DNA from: Pseudalkalibacillus hwajinpoensis
GTDB taxonomy: Bacteria > Bacillota > Bacilli > Bacillales > Guptibacillaceae
Length of the DNA stretch: 64,000 nucleotides
Direction of reading: 5' to 3'
Assembly: GCF_039851965.1 (NCBI RefSeq)
Contig: NZ_CP156674.1
Span: 2,976,001-3,040,000 of the forward strand
Shown in pieces: positions 1-8,493 of this stretch. Made by a program: the position numbers and the translations under genes. Under the pieces are notes generated by a model that worked only from the letters and a program-made list of their open reading frames with translations, was not told the origin of the DNA and did not search any database. Positions within the stretch are counted from its first letter, which is position 1; each line of letters begins with the position of its first letter.

Positions 1-117
1 TAACATCCCGTATAATCCATTCATTTCCTGTTCATCTTGATCAACACCTAAGCCATTGGAGCTCTTATTCAATTTCTTATTTTCGATGACTTCCTTGTTA
101 TTTGTTCTCTTATCCAT
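1..117 (-). CDS. Small polar protein, C-terminus cut by window edge
   Basis: An open frame of 39 codons runs from an ATG at 117 to the window edge and continues outside. The start is supported by a strong GGAGGTGATG Shine-Dalgarno sequence 8 bases upstream. The visible N-terminus is hydrophilic and rich in Lys, Asn, Glu and Asp, with no signal peptide or membrane segment. It resembles the short polar proteins common in Bacillaceae, but I do not recognise the family and assign no function. The sequence seen is real; coding status is inferred from start, RBS and composition. Confidence 0.55.
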   Translation of the reverse strand, partial: MDKRTNNKEVIENKKLNKSSNGLGVDQDEQEMNGLYGML

Positions 118-253
118 GTGCATCACCTCCAATATTTATGGTGGCTCAAAGCAAAATTAATATACCTATTAGGGAATAGATAGCAACTGTAGGAAGAAAA
201 TAGATTGTTTAATTTTAGTGGAGCTTTAGTTAATTTAGACCTCGCTACAAACT

Positions 254-294
254 AAAGTCGCATCTCAATCCAAAATAGATTGAGATGCGACTTT
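254..294 (-). terminator. Intrinsic terminator after the lipoprotein gene
   Basis: A perfect 17-bp inverted repeat (254-270 with 278-294, 7-base loop) starts with AAA and ends with TTT, so it can work in both directions. It lies about 55 bases after the stop of the minus-strand lipoprotein gene and upstream of the 1-117 gene. Confidence 0.75.
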
Positions 295-350
295 ACAACG
301 ATCCATCGGGTTTATTCAATTTTAATTTTGAGTTTCTGATTAAACATTCT

Positions 351-1439
351 TCATTGATAATTAATAATCGCGGGGTTTGGATCGAGCTGCAAGACTTCTG
401 ATGGTGTCAGGACTGGTTCGTCTTTGTTATAAAAAATCTTAAAGCCACCGTATTGTACTGCTTCATCACGGACGAACTTGCGGTAGAGGGACATTTTAGT
501 GGCATAGTCCCCGTAACCGTCGAAATTCAGGGCAACTTCAACGTTATCGGTAGGTTTGATTTTATGTTTGTTTGTGACTGCATGGTCGGTGAACTGGTGG
601 ACAAGGATGATTTTGTCAGGCAAATCATTCTCTTCTACGAATTCTGATACATATTCGACGGCTTCCTGAATTTCAGAACCATCCACGTTACCGAGATCAA
701 CGCCTGGCGTCTGACCCTCATCGACGTGGAATTCCGTATCGATTGCGACGTGAACATAAGGAAGCTTCAGCCATTTTTCAAGCAACTGTACCTGATGAAG
801 AGCGGTGTCACGGCCGAGCTGAACGTCTAGCATCAGCAAGGCGTTGTTTTCCTTAGCGAGCTTCGCGTATTCGTCAATATCCTCTTCTGATGTCATATGA
901 TAGTATAACCCGTTAGGTCCAGGATCACGTTGAGCGATCGTCGTGATCAGCTCAATTGTTGGTATGGCCGGATGAGAGGGATCAGCATCTGAATACGCCT
1001 GCGTTTGCTCCTTTAACTTTGCCATCAAAGCATCTGGCTCCATCTCACCGAGAATCCCCATCTTGGTAGAGTTTGGTTGTCCATAATAGGCGACAAGGCG
1101 GTAATTCTTCAAAAGCCCTTCTGTTTTATCAGTTTTTCCTTCAATTAACGTTTGACCAACAGGTGTATTCCTTGTTCGGTCCTCTCCATGTGCTTCAACG
1201 ACTGGCATCTTAGCTAATTCTTCATCAGACATTGTTTCCTTTAAGGGTTTGGCGTCTTTGGAAGGTGTCAGTGGTTCAAAAGGTTGGGGTTTTTTCTCTT
1301 TCTTCTCCCCTTCGTTTGATGCTTGCTGTTCAGATTTTCCATCCATCTTATTATCGGTGGAGGTGGATGTTGTTTCAGAACAAGCGGTAACGATAGTAGC
1401 AATCAAAGCTAATAGTAGCAACAGAAATAACTTCTTCAT
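351..1439 (-). CDS. Secreted lipoprotein of unknown function
   Basis: The 362-residue product starts with a short Lys-rich n-region, a long Leu/Ile/Ala core and a lipobox ending IVTAC (Cys near residue 20), so it should be a membrane-anchored lipoprotein on the outer face. Residues about 21-60 form a Ser/Thr/Lys/Glu-rich linker. From about residue 110 there is a folded domain with alternating helices and hydrophobic strands (LLMLDVQLG, YVHVAIDTEF, KIILVHQF) that may be a TIM-barrel-like hydrolase fold; that is inference. ATG at 1439 is chosen over GTG at 1448 because it starts the MKK signal sequence and has a better distance from AGGGATG. Single gene with its own terminator. No family with known function recognised. 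Confidence 0.8.
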   Translation of the reverse strand: MKKLFLLLLLALIATIVTACSETTSTSTDNKMDGKSEQQASNEGEKKEKKPQPFEPLTPSKDAKPLKETMSDEELAKMPVVEAHGEDRTRNTPVGQTLIEGKTDKTEGLLKNYRLVAYYGQPNSTKMGILGEMEPDALMAKLKEQTQAYSDADPSHPAIPTIELITTIAQRDPGPNGLYYHMTSEEDIDEYAKLAKENNALLMLDVQLGRDTALHQVQLLEKWLKLPYVHVAIDTEFHVDEGQTPGVDLGNVDGSEIQEAVEYVSEFVEENDLPDKIILVHQFTDHAVTNKHKIKPTDNVEVALNFDGYGDYATKMSLYRKFVRDEAVQYGGFKIFYNKDEPVLTPSEVLQLDPNPAIINYQ

Positions 1440-1664
1440 AATGTTCACATCCCTATGTAATATTAATTGATAGATTCAAAGATTCATTTCCGAAAAACAA
1501 CCCTCTTATTCTAACATAACCTTACAGAATTCGAAGGGGAGATGAAAATTAGGTCGAAATAGGTAGATGAGTATAAGGAGGGAATTGGGGAGATAAGGGA
1601 ATCTGTTATTTCGTATACTAAGAATATACAAAGTGGTCAATTAAGAAATTTGAAAAAAAGCACC

Positions 1665-1702
1665 AAAAAAAGCAATGGAGAGCGATCTCCACTGCTTTTT
1701 TA
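1665..1702 (-). terminator. Intrinsic terminator after the Nudix gene
   Basis: Hairpin with arms containing TGGAGA and TCTCCA, flanked by AAAAAGCA and TGCTTTTT. It lies just beyond the stop of the minus-strand Nudix gene and can terminate in either direction. Confidence 0.75.
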
Positions 1703-1710
1703 AGTTCATT

Positions 1711-2163
1711 TCATCCATGATCATTGAAATAATCAATAATCATACGTCGATGGCTACCTACCATATTTTCGGGTAGGTTCGTTAAGGAAAAGTATTCACA
1801 TGCGAGGCTCTCCTGAGTGAGCTTAATTGCTCCTGAGTACTCATCTGTATAATAAGCAGTCGTAACAGAGAAGAACTCATCTCCATTATCCGCTTTTGTG
1901 AAAAATTCTTCTCCTGAGTAAAGTTTAAAGAGGTTAAGGTTGTGCACAGTTAAGCCCGTTTCTTCAAATGTTTCTCTTGTAGCTGTTTCTTCAGTAGATT
2001 CCCCTGGCTCCATTAGCCCCCCTGGTAATCCCCATCTCTTATTCCGTTCATTCCGCTGTTGCAGGAGGATTTCTCTGTTAGCGTTAAAAATCAAAACCAC
2101 TGCGCCAACAAGAATGAGGGGACGGTGTCCGACCAGGTTGCGAAGTTCTTTTACATAATTCAA
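1711..2163 (-). CDS. Nudix hydrolase
   Basis: Product of about 150 residues with a complete Nudix box at about residues 58-80: G, then E after five residues, then REx(T/F)EExGL (seen as RETFEETGL). This motif binds Mg2+ and hydrolyses nucleoside-diphosphate-linked substrates; the substrate cannot be told from sequence. Cytoplasmic, no signal peptide. An ATG at 2169 is only one base from the GGAGG sequence, so the TTG two codons later (2163, seven bases from GGAGG) is the better start. It is followed by its own terminator and lies just downstream of the ABC exporter genes, possibly co-transcribed with them. Confidence 0.85.
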   Translation of the reverse strand: MNYVKELRNLVGHRPLILVGAVVLIFNANREILLQQRNERNKRWGLPGGLMEPGESTEETATRETFEETGLTVHNLNLFKLYSGEEFFTKADNGDEFFSVTTAYYTDEYSGAIKLTQESLACEYFSLTNLPENMVGSHRRMIIDYFNDHG

Positions 2164-2184
2164 ATGCATGCCTCCATCGTCATA

Positions 2185-2991
2185 TTATAAAGGAAGGTCT
2201 CTTTTAGAGAAGAGAAAGATTCCTAGGCCATAAAGAAAAGTTCCGAGAAGAAGAAGGAACGTGACTGAGGGCCAAATGTCGACTGATCCTCTTGCGATTT
2301 CAACTGGTCTAAATGTAGCAAAAAGGGAAAGGTTCACCAACCAATCGAGCTTATCACTCATTTTACCTACAAGATCCATGCCATAGAAAACAATTGTTAA
2401 TAGCCCTGATATTCCGAGCGCCTGTCTTTCATCATTTAATAAGGAAGAGAAAAGGAACGAATAACCAGAAATCGCATAGAACAACAGAATACCAACAAGG
2501 TTTACTTTCATAAAAGTCATTGCTTCAAAAGGTTTATCGTCGATTAAGACTTCAGTGCCAACAACACCTGCAAACGCCGTCGTTAAGCCGATGATGAGAA
2601 GCCCTGTAAGGAGTACAAATGCCTGTGTAAAAGCGATTTTTGTTCTGGAGTTCGGTGTTGCTAGAATGTATGCCATCGAGCCGCGGTCAATATGTCGCGC
2701 CATGAGCTGAGAAGAGGTCATTAAACAGAAGATCGAAAGGATAACGATATACAATAATCCGTAATATTCTCCAGCAATGAAATCACTAACATGTTGAAAG
2801 CCACCTTCCATTCCGAAAGCTGCGAGAAAACTATCAGGCATAGATTCCATTAGTTCATTAAGGCCCGGCGCATCTGCGATGGAAGGATAGATGCCAATGA
2901 TCAACAGTAAATAAAGAGCAGATCCAATTGCATAACTTGAAATTGATTTCGCATGCACTTTAAGCATCTTTGCATAAAGTGTTATGTTCAT
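2185..2991 (-). CDS. ABC-2 type transporter permease
   Basis: 268-residue integral membrane protein with about six hydrophobic segments (about residues 18-35, 77-97, 120-145, 165-182, 195-212, 240-260) and an N-terminal cytoplasmic stretch, the layout of ABC-2 export permeases. A periplasm-facing loop between segments 1 and 2 contains the DSFLAAFG-type pattern seen in many Bacillus exporter permeases. Its start overlaps the end of the ATPase gene by four bases (ATGA), so the two are translationally coupled and form one exporter. Substrate unknown. The divergent TetR gene suggests induction by a toxic compound. Confidence 0.88.
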   Translation of the reverse strand: MNITLYAKMLKVHAKSISSYAIGSALYLLLIIGIYPSIADAPGLNELMESMPDSFLAAFGMEGGFQHVSDFIAGEYYGLLYIVILSIFCLMTSSQLMARHIDRGSMAYILATPNSRTKIAFTQAFVLLTGLLIIGLTTAFAGVVGTEVLIDDKPFEAMTFMKVNLVGILLFYAISGYSFLFSSLLNDERQALGISGLLTIVFYGMDLVGKMSDKLDWLVNLSLFATFRPVEIARGSVDIWPSVTFLLLLGTFLYGLGIFLFSKRDLPL

Positions 2992-3875
2992 GATTGATCT
3001 GCCTCCCTATCATAGTAATTGAGGAATACCTCTTCAAGGTTCTGTTCGTGAATATCAATGTTTCGAATATGATAGGAGCTGAGTGCTTGAATGAATTGAT
3101 TATAATCTCCCTGGACAGCAATTTCAGCACGGTTCTCACTAAGAGAGACTACCTCCAAACCGCTCAGCTTCACCTTTCCAGCTTCCTCAATTGAACCAAA
3201 TGTAACATCAAATATCCTGCGTTGCTTCTGCTGCAGATCATGGATATTTTCAACGACGACAATCTTTCCATCTTTGATAATGGCCGCTCTATCACACGTT
3301 CGCTCAATTTCTGAAAAGCTATGAGATGACATTAAAAATGTTGTCCCTTTTTCCTTTTGTTCAGTAACAATTTCAATGAAAATTCGTTGCATAAGAGGGT
3401 CAAGACCTGAAGTAGGTTCATCGAGAATGATAACTTCAGGTTGGTGCATAAAAGCAGCGACAATGCCTACTTTCTGTTTCATTCCTTTTGACATCTTACG
3501 AATTGGTGTTTTGACATCGAATTGAAGCCGATGAATGAGCTCATCGCGGTAGTCCGTATTTTTAAGACCCCTCATTCCACCTACTAATCTAAGAAATTCC
3601 AATCCATCCATACCGTCTAGAAAAGAGATTTCACCGGGAAGATATCCTACCTTATGCTGTATCTTTGCAGCGTCATTCCACGTATCCAAACCAGAGATTG
3701 ATGCAGAGCCACTTGATGGTTTCATGAATCCCATTAAATGGCGAATTGTTGTAGACTTTCCAGCACCATTCGGCCCAAGAAAACCAAAAACTTCGCCTTT
3801 TGAAATGGAAAATGTAACATCAAAAATCCCTTTTCCATTTGAGAATTTCTTTGTTAATCCATTTAATTCAATCAT
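2988..3875 (-). CDS. ABC transporter ATP-binding protein
   Basis: 295-residue ATPase with Walker A GPNGAGKS (about residues 34-41), Q-loop, a signature sequence in the form MSKGMKQKVG, Walker B VIILDEPTSGLDP and the switch His in SSHSFSE. The C-terminal about 80 residues form an extra domain as in DrrA/YhcH-type ABC-2 ATPases. It energises the permease encoded directly downstream (4-bp overlap). An SD-like GAGGTTT... stretch precedes the ATG. First gene of the operon, transcribed away from the tetR-like gene at 4024. Confidence 0.92.
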   Translation of the reverse strand: MIELNGLTKKFSNGKGIFDVTFSISKGEVFGFLGPNGAGKSTTIRHLMGFMKPSSGSASISGLDTWNDAAKIQHKVGYLPGEISFLDGMDGLEFLRLVGGMRGLKNTDYRDELIHRLQFDVKTPIRKMSKGMKQKVGIVAAFMHQPEVIILDEPTSGLDPLMQRIFIEIVTEQKEKGTTFLMSSHSFSEIERTCDRAAIIKDGKIVVVENIHDLQQKQRRIFDVTFGSIEEAGKVKLSGLEVVSLSENRAEIAVQGDYNQFIQALSSYHIRNIDIHEQNLEEVFLNYYDREADQS

Positions 3876-3961
3876 TGAGGTTTCCCCCTCAGTTAAATTT
3901 TGAACTATAATTAATTATATATTTCATTTTTATCATAAATGACTGGTCAAAATTAATCAAT

Positions 3962-3999
3962 ATTTAATGAACTAAAATTTAATAAATAGTTCATTAAAT
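3962..3999. promoter_or_regulatory. Candidate TetR-family operator
   Basis: Perfect 12-bp inverted repeat ATTTAATGAACT (3962-3973) and AGTTCATTAAAT (3988-3999) with a 14-base AT-rich spacer. It sits in the 148-bp divergent region between the ABC exporter operon and the TetR-like gene, 25 bases before the regulator start, where an autoregulatory operator is expected. Binding is inferred. Confidence 0.6.
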
Positions 4000-4023
4000 G
4001 GTATAGTTAGGGTGGTGATGAAA

Positions 4024-4635
4024 ATGAATGGATTTGAAATGCGTAAACAACAGAAACGAAAAGATATTATGACTTCTGCTTTTAAGCTGTTTAATCAAGA
4101 GGGTGTGAAGAAAGTGAAAATAAGTGATATTGCTCAGGATGCGAATGTATCTCAAGTAACCATTTATAATCACTTTACTAGCAAGGAAGAACTTGTGCGA
4201 GAGGTTATAAAGGATTATATGAACACACAATTTACTGCGTTTAAAGAGATGTCCCGGGAAGACTATACTTTCTCTGAAATTATTGAAATGGTTATATTTC
4301 AGAAGCATCAGGCTGTTCAGAGTCTTGATCCTTCTTTTCTCGAGGAAATGTTAACTTCAGATGAAGAACTGAAAGAATATGTTGATCATTTTTATCAAAC
4401 GCAAACTCTCCCGATATTTATTCAAGTACTCGAAAGAGCCCGAGAGCGCGGTGAAATCACTACTTCTTTGTCGATCGAAGCAGTGATGCTATATCTCAAT
4501 GCATTAAAATCTGAGGTACAACGTGTTCCAGCAGAAACCTGGTCACAGCGAGAGGATTTTCTGGATGACGTTTTACACTTATTTTTCTATGGGTTAAGTG
4601 GTAAATCATTTAACTCAAGTTATAAAAAAGAATAA
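4024..4635 (+). CDS. TetR/AcrR-family transcriptional regulator
   Basis: 203-residue protein with a typical TetR N-terminal helix-turn-helix: RKDIMTSAFKLFNQEG followed by KVKISDIAQDANVSQVTIYNHF and KEELV (about residues 12-60). The remaining mostly helical part is the ligand/dimer domain, too divergent to name the effector. ATG at 4024 is chosen over GTG 4012 and ATG 4018 because the SD-like GGTGGTGAT ends correctly spaced before it. It is divergent from the ABC exporter genes and shares an intergenic region with a palindrome, so it most likely represses the exporter and itself. Confidence 0.88.
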   Translation: MNGFEMRKQQKRKDIMTSAFKLFNQEGVKKVKISDIAQDANVSQVTIYNHFTSKEELVREVIKDYMNTQFTAFKEMSREDYTFSEIIEMVIFQKHQAVQSLDPSFLEEMLTSDEELKEYVDHFYQTQTLPIFIQVLERARERGEITTSLSIEAVMLYLNALKSEVQRVPAETWSQREDFLDDVLHLFFYGLSGKSFNSSYKKE

Positions 4636-4751
4636 ACATTCATAAACTGAAATGTGTGTAAATTTTCACAAAATTTTAATAGTTTGTTAACTTATCTGAC
4701 ATGCTTCTGTTGTATAATGTACTCATGCAGAGGGAAAGTTGGTGAATTTTG

Positions 4752-4871
4752 TTGAAAAAGCTGAAAAAATTAACTTTTAAACAACTTGTAGATCAGAATA
4801 AAGCAGAACTTCTAAAGAATGAAAAGGAACTTGCTGAAATAGAAAAGCGAATTGATAATAAACACGTTTAA
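4752..4871 (+). CDS. FbpB-like small basic protein
   Basis: 39-residue Lys-rich protein read from a TTG start: a basic N-terminus, then FKQLVDQNKAELLKNEKELA and a final EKRIDNK. This matches the Fur-regulated basic protein B family (pattern F..LV..NK..LL.....L..IE.RI). In B. subtilis, FbpB helps the small RNA FsrA repress iron-using functions. A TATAAT box lies at 4713-4718, but no clear Fur box was seen, so iron control is not shown here. GGTGA before the TTG is a weak SD. A terminator follows directly. Confidence 0.65.
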   Translation: MKKLKKLTFKQLVDQNKAELLKNEKELAEIEKRIDNKHV

Positions 4872-4896
4872 ACAGTCGTCTAACGGCTGTTTTTTC
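4871..4896 (+). terminator. Intrinsic terminator of the FbpB-like gene
   Basis: 8-bp stem AACAGTCG/CGGCTGTT with a 4-base loop followed by TTTTTT, beginning at the last base of the stop codon. Confidence 0.75.
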
Positions 4897-4961
4897 GTTT
4901 ATTTGATCGTATTTAGACTTGAATCTCATGTGCTAAAATAAGGTGTGAGGAGGGTGGAGCG

Positions 4962-5603
4962 ATGCCAAAATTAGTAAGCGTGAACGTAGGAAAGCCTATT
5001 GAAACAGAGTACAAGGGGAAACAGATTGAAACAGGAATTTATAAACAATCAGTGAAAGAAGCTGTTTATGTTTCCAGTGTTCAGGTTGAAGGTGACGCAC
5101 AGTCGGATTTAGTTCATCACGGGGGACCGGAGAAAGCGATTTGCGTTTACTCGAGCGATCACTATTCCTTCTGGGAAGAGAAGCTCAGACGTCAGCTAGT
5201 TCCTGGAGCTTTCGGAGAAAATTTTACGATATCTGGTTTAGATGAAAATGAAGCACGCATTGGCGACGTTTACCGTATTGGGGAAATTACCGTGCAGGTA
5301 AGTTTACCGCGGCAGCCATGCTACAAACTTGCGAAAAAATTTGAAATTGATAACATGCATCTTTTTGTAATGGAGAATGGGTATAGCGGTTATTACTTGC
5401 GAGTGCTTGAAGAAGGGTATGTCAAAGAAGGGGACGACGTTAGGATTGAAAATCGCCCAACTCATGATGTGACTGTTTCACTCATAAATCGACTAACCTA
5501 CCATGATCGCTCTGATTACAAAGGGCTTGAACAGGCGATGCTTGCCACAGAGCTTTCGGAAAGCTGGTACAACAAATTACGCAAACAATTAGATGCGCTC
5601 TAA
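4962..5603 (+). CDS. MOSC domain protein (YiiM/YflK type)
   Basis: 213-residue cytoplasmic protein. The N-terminal about 150 residues are a MOSC domain of the YiiM type (VSVNVGKP start, HHGGPEKAICVYSSDHY, GAFGENFTISGL, and RQPCYKL carrying the conserved Cys expected to bind sulfur or molybdenum cofactor). The C-terminus forms the short 3-alpha region found in this family. Members are linked to molybdenum-cofactor-dependent reduction of N-hydroxylated compounds. RBS GGAGGGTGGAGCG precedes the ATG. Single gene, with a hairpin overlapping its stop. Confidence 0.88.
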   Translation: MPKLVSVNVGKPIETEYKGKQIETGIYKQSVKEAVYVSSVQVEGDAQSDLVHHGGPEKAICVYSSDHYSFWEEKLRRQLVPGAFGENFTISGLDENEARIGDVYRIGEITVQVSLPRQPCYKLAKKFEIDNMHLFVMENGYSGYYLRVLEEGYVKEGDDVRIENRPTHDVTVSLINRLTYHDRSDYKGLEQAMLATELSESWYNKLRKQLDAL

Positions 5604-5620
5604 ACGAGCGCTATTTCTTT
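5595..5620 (+). terminator. Short terminator-like hairpin
   Basis: GCGCTC (5595-5600) pairs with GAGCGC (5606-5611), followed by TATTTCTTTTT. It overlaps the stop of the MOSC gene and the end of the convergent small gene. Confidence 0.5.
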
Positions 5621-5703
5621 TTAGCCATACGATAGTAGAAGATGATTAGCATGATTATTGTAGCTAAAGTGACACTATATTTAATGAGTTTAATATAGTC
5701 CAT
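5611..5703 (-). CDS. Small single-pass membrane protein
   Basis: 30-residue frame starting MDYIKLIKYS, followed by a hydrophobic segment (VTLATIIMLIIFYY, residues 11-24) and a basic end MAKKK. A good SD (GAGGAG, 7 bases before ATG) supports translation. One membrane-spanning helix with a positive C-terminus would put the tail in the cytoplasm. No family recognised and too short for homology judgement. It lies between HU and the convergent MOSC gene. Confidence 0.6.
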   Translation of the reverse strand: MDYIKLIKYSVTLATIIMLIIFYYRMAKKK

Positions 5704-5721
5704 TTTATTCTCCTCATGAGA

Positions 5722-5749
5722 AAAGCTGGGACCGCAGAGGCCCAGCTTT
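5722..5749 (-). terminator. Hairpin downstream of the HU gene
   Basis: Perfect 9-bp stem AAAGCTGGG/CCCAGCTTT with a 10-base loop, about 85 bases beyond the HU stop. On the minus strand it is followed by only a short T-rich stretch, so it may be a weak terminator or an mRNA-protecting hairpin. Confidence 0.5.
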
Positions 5750-5835
5750 CAATAATTTTCCCATTGCCTCTAAAGGTGTGGTTGGTTCAACTAACGATCA
5801 GAGGGATGAAGTCCATCTGATGAGAAGTTTCATTA

Positions 5836-6108
5836 TTAGACTACTTTTTCTTTTAAGGCTTTCCCTGGCTTAAAGGCAGGGGTTTTTGAAGCCTGAATTA
5901 AGATTTCCTCACCAGTCTGCGGATTACGGCCTTTGCGGGCAGACCGTTCTCTTACTTCAAAGTTACCAAAGCCTACAAGTTGAACTTTCTCACCTTTTGC
6001 AAGCGCCTCAGCAATCGTATCCATCAATGTGTCTACCACTCTTGCAGTATCTTTTTTTGACATTTCAGCACGCTCCGCAACAGTTGACAGCAATTCTGCT
6101 TTATTCAT
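5836..6108 (-). CDS. hup: DNA-binding protein HU
   Basis: 90-residue histone-like protein nearly matching B. subtilis HBsu: MNKAELL start, [10 protein letters not shown] helix, [20 protein letters not shown] beta-arm entry, NPQTGEE, and the FKPGKALKE end. It binds DNA as a dimer and compacts the nucleoid. The ATG at 6108 is preferred over 6117 because it matches the family start and stands nine bases from AAAGG. Own transcription unit on the minus strand. Confidence 0.96.
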   Translation of the reverse strand: MNKAELLSTVAERAEMSKKDTARVVDTLMDTIAEALAKGEKVQLVGFGNFEVRERSARKGRNPQTGEEILIQASKTPAFKPGKALKEKVV

Positions 6109-6203
6109 TTCATTCATCCTTTCTTTTTTGCTAGTTTCAATTCTATAGCACCATTCTCACCATCCCATAGCCTTTTTATACATTTGAATTTACTTTTGAT
6201 TAC

Positions 6204-6233
6204 ATAAAAAAAGAGACTCTGATCGAATCTCTT
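6204..6233 (-). terminator. Intrinsic terminator of the FbpA-like gene
   Basis: On the minus strand AAGAGATTC pairs with GAGTCTCTT around a GATCA loop and runs into TTTTTTT. It lies 15 bases after the stop. Confidence 0.8.
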
Positions 6234-6247
6234 GACGTTTTGTTAAG

Positions 6248-6406
6248 TTAATAGTTGGAGAGTTGTTTGTACTCTTTTTCAAGATCTGTCAGCGTACACT
6301 GATAAAGATGACGATCAGCAGCTGAATACGCACCTGCTTCAATCAGCTTTGAAATATAATAATGTCTCCGTTGTTCGAGCGCTTTCCTTAGCTGATTTGT
6401 TTCCAT
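6248..6406 (-). CDS. FbpA-like small protein
   Basis: 52-residue protein METNQLRKALEQRR..., with YYISKLIEAGAY, then DRHLYQCTLTDLEKEY. This is the pattern of the Fur-regulated basic protein A family (RR..LI.KLI..G.Y....LY..TL.ELE.EY). The start at 6406 is fixed by AAGGAGG eight bases upstream; a longer frame to 6436 has no SD. In B. subtilis FbpA works with sRNA FsrA in iron sparing. No Fur box was recognised upstream. A second Fbp-like gene lies at 4752. Confidence 0.65.
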   Translation of the reverse strand: METNQLRKALEQRRHYYISKLIEAGAYSAADRHLYQCTLTDLEKEYKQLSNY

Positions 6407-6538
6407 GAGCACAACCTCCTTATCCTTTTTTTTCATTCCCAGTATCTCCCGAGTTTATGTGTTTTAATCACAATTCAGATTTCAGATGTGACAGATTAGT
6501 TAATAAACAGATGATGTCAATTTCTTAGGAGGATCACA

Positions 6539-7339
6539 ATGAATGATTTACAAATGATCAAGGCAATTGAAGCGATTCAATGGGATTATGAAGAAACTCT
6601 TGTACCTGAATCTATTCACTATATTCAAAAAGATGACATTGTGATCATAAAAAATGAAAAATCCGCCAGTTTCTAAGCAAACAAAGTGGTCAGGTTTGAG
6701 AAGAGTTATGAGGAAATTGATGAGGTGTTTGCTTTTTTTGAGAACACTCCGTTCTCCTGGTGGTTGCAAATGAATCACGAATCAGATCGCTTTGAAAGGG
6801 TATTGACTCATCATGGAATGAAGCACTTTGATACCTATTCGGGGCTAGCTAAGATACTTGATTATGAGTACGAACCGGTGTCAGCTTACACATTTAGAGA
6901 GGTTAGTACAGTAGAAGATGTGATGGCACATGTTCAAGTAGCAACTGAAATTTGGAACTATAATGAAACGGCTAGAAAAGCAGCATTTCAAGAGCGGATG
7001 AATTATATAAAGTTCTCGGACCGTCGTGGAGGGTACATGATTGCTCTCGATGGTGACAAATCAATTGGTTATTCAAATTATCGATACAGTGCAGATGGGA
7101 GAGTGCTCTATTTAAATGGAGCGGGAGTACTACCGACATATCAAGGTAAAGGAATTTACCGTGGAATGGTTGCTAAGCGCTTGGTTGAAGCCAAGAAAAG
7201 GGGATGCAAGGTAGCTGTAATGCAGGCTAGAAAGGGCACTTCTGAACCTATAGTAAAGAAACTAGGATTTTCAGAATATGCCGTTTTTAAACAATATATC
7301 TATGACAAGGGGGAAGAGAAATTCGGTTTAACTGAATAA
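6539..7339 (+). pseudogene. GNAT acetyltransferase gene with in-frame stop
   Basis: An ATG at 6539 with SD AGGAGGATCACA opens a frame of 45 codons that ends in TAA (6674-6676); the same frame then continues without another stop to 7339. The downstream part (from about 6686) is clearly the rest of a GNAT acetyltransferase: PFSWWLQ, an N-terminal subdomain, then GAGVLPTYQGKGIYRGMV with the Q.GKG acetyl-CoA binding loop, and PIVKKLGFSEYAVF. Read through the TAA, the protein would be 266 residues, a normal length for two-part GNAT proteins. No SD precedes the GTG at 6686, so efficient restart is unlikely. Single nonsense mutation is the simplest reading; sequencing error or readthrough are alternatives. 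Confidence 0.75.
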
Positions 7340-7472
7340 GCATCGTCTTCTCCAACTAGTACAAATGTACGAAATTAAAAGAATGAAAAAATGGGAAAAT
7401 GGCCCATATGGAACTGGACAAACCTTGCGTTTTTATCAGATAATTCTGTTAAAAGAGAGGGAGGGATAAATC

Positions 7473-8477
7473 ATGAGTGAAATGAGGTTAATTCCGTTTA
7501 AAGTAGAAGCTGTCGTTCAACAGGTTGATGCTCTTCCAAACGGAGTTGAAATGATTCAAGCCCCGGCCATATGGGAAGCGTCACAAAAAGGAAAAGGGAA
7601 AGTCGTTGCAGTAATAGATACCGGATGTCAGGTGGATCATCCGGACCTCCAATCGAGAATTATTGATGGTAAGAACTTTACTGCTGATTACGGTGGTTCA
7701 TCTGATAAGTATGATGATAACAACGGGCACGGCACACATGTTGCAGGAACGATTGCAGCGATGAGTGGTGAAAATGGTTTGTCAGGAGTTGCTCCTGAAT
7801 CTAATCTCGTTATTGTGAAGGTACTTAACGGCGTTGGTAGTGGATCTTATGAGTCTATTATTAATGGTATTCGCTATGCAATCGATTGGAAGGGTCCGGA
7901 TGGAGAGCGAGTAAACGTGATTTCGATGTCGCTTGGAGGACCAACAGATCTCCCAGAACTACACGATGTTATAAAGGAAGCTGTTAATCGGAATATTTCA
8001 GTTGTTTGTGCGGCGGGAAATGAAGGGGATGCCAGGGAAGATACTTCTGAATATGCCTATCCAGGTGCTTACAATGAAGTAATTGAAGTAGGAGCTGCTT
8101 CATTTCAGCGAACGCTCGCTCCATTCTCAAACACGAATAACGAAATTGATCTTATCGCTCCAGGTGTCGATATTTTATCCACTTATCTTAAGGGAGAATA
8201 TGCCGTGCTTTCTGGTACATCGATGGCAGCTCCGCATGTCTCTGGTGCACTTGCACTATTGATAAATATTTCTGAACGTGACTTCAACCGAACACTTAGT
8301 GAAGCTGAAATCTATTCGCAGCTTATTAAACGGACGATTCCAATCGGATGTTCAAGGCAAGCAGAGGGTAATGGTCTTCTAGCACTGGGATTAGTAAACC
8401 AGCTTGAATCTCTCTTTAATGTATACACAACGAACTGGAAACAAACTGAAGTAAAAACTGAAAAGGTGACAAAATGA
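7473..8477 (+). CDS. isp: Intracellular serine protease (subtilisin family)
   Basis: 334-residue subtilisin (S8) without a signal peptide, matching Bacillus intracellular serine protease. Catalytic Asp49 ([13 protein letters not shown]), His86 ([10 protein letters not shown]) and Ser250 ([13 protein letters not shown]) are present, with oxyanion Asn183 (CAAGNEGD). The short N-terminus carries RLIPF at residues 5-9, the counterpart of the LIPY/F motif that blocks the active site in ISP proenzymes until cleaved. It degrades cytoplasmic proteins in stationary phase. RBS GAGGGAGGG before the ATG. Monocistronic with a strong terminator. Confidence 0.93.
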   Translation: MSEMRLIPFKVEAVVQQVDALPNGVEMIQAPAIWEASQKGKGKVVAVIDTGCQVDHPDLQSRIIDGKNFTADYGGSSDKYDDNNGHGTHVAGTIAAMSGENGLSGVAPESNLVIVKVLNGVGSGSYESIINGIRYAIDWKGPDGERVNVISMSLGGPTDLPELHDVIKEAVNRNISVVCAAGNEGDAREDTSEYAYPGAYNEVIEVGAASFQRTLAPFSNTNNEIDLIAPGVDILSTYLKGEYAVLSGTSMAAPHVSGALALLINISERDFNRTLSEAEIYSQLIKRTIPIGCSRQAEGNGLLALGLVNQLESLFNVYTTNWKQTEVKTEKVTK

Positions 8478-8493
8478 CGAGAAAAGATTTGTG

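Noticed and set aside
3994..4308. 104-codon minus-strand frame inside the TetR gene
   Set aside because: Antisense to clear HTH coding sequence; no RBS or recognisable product.
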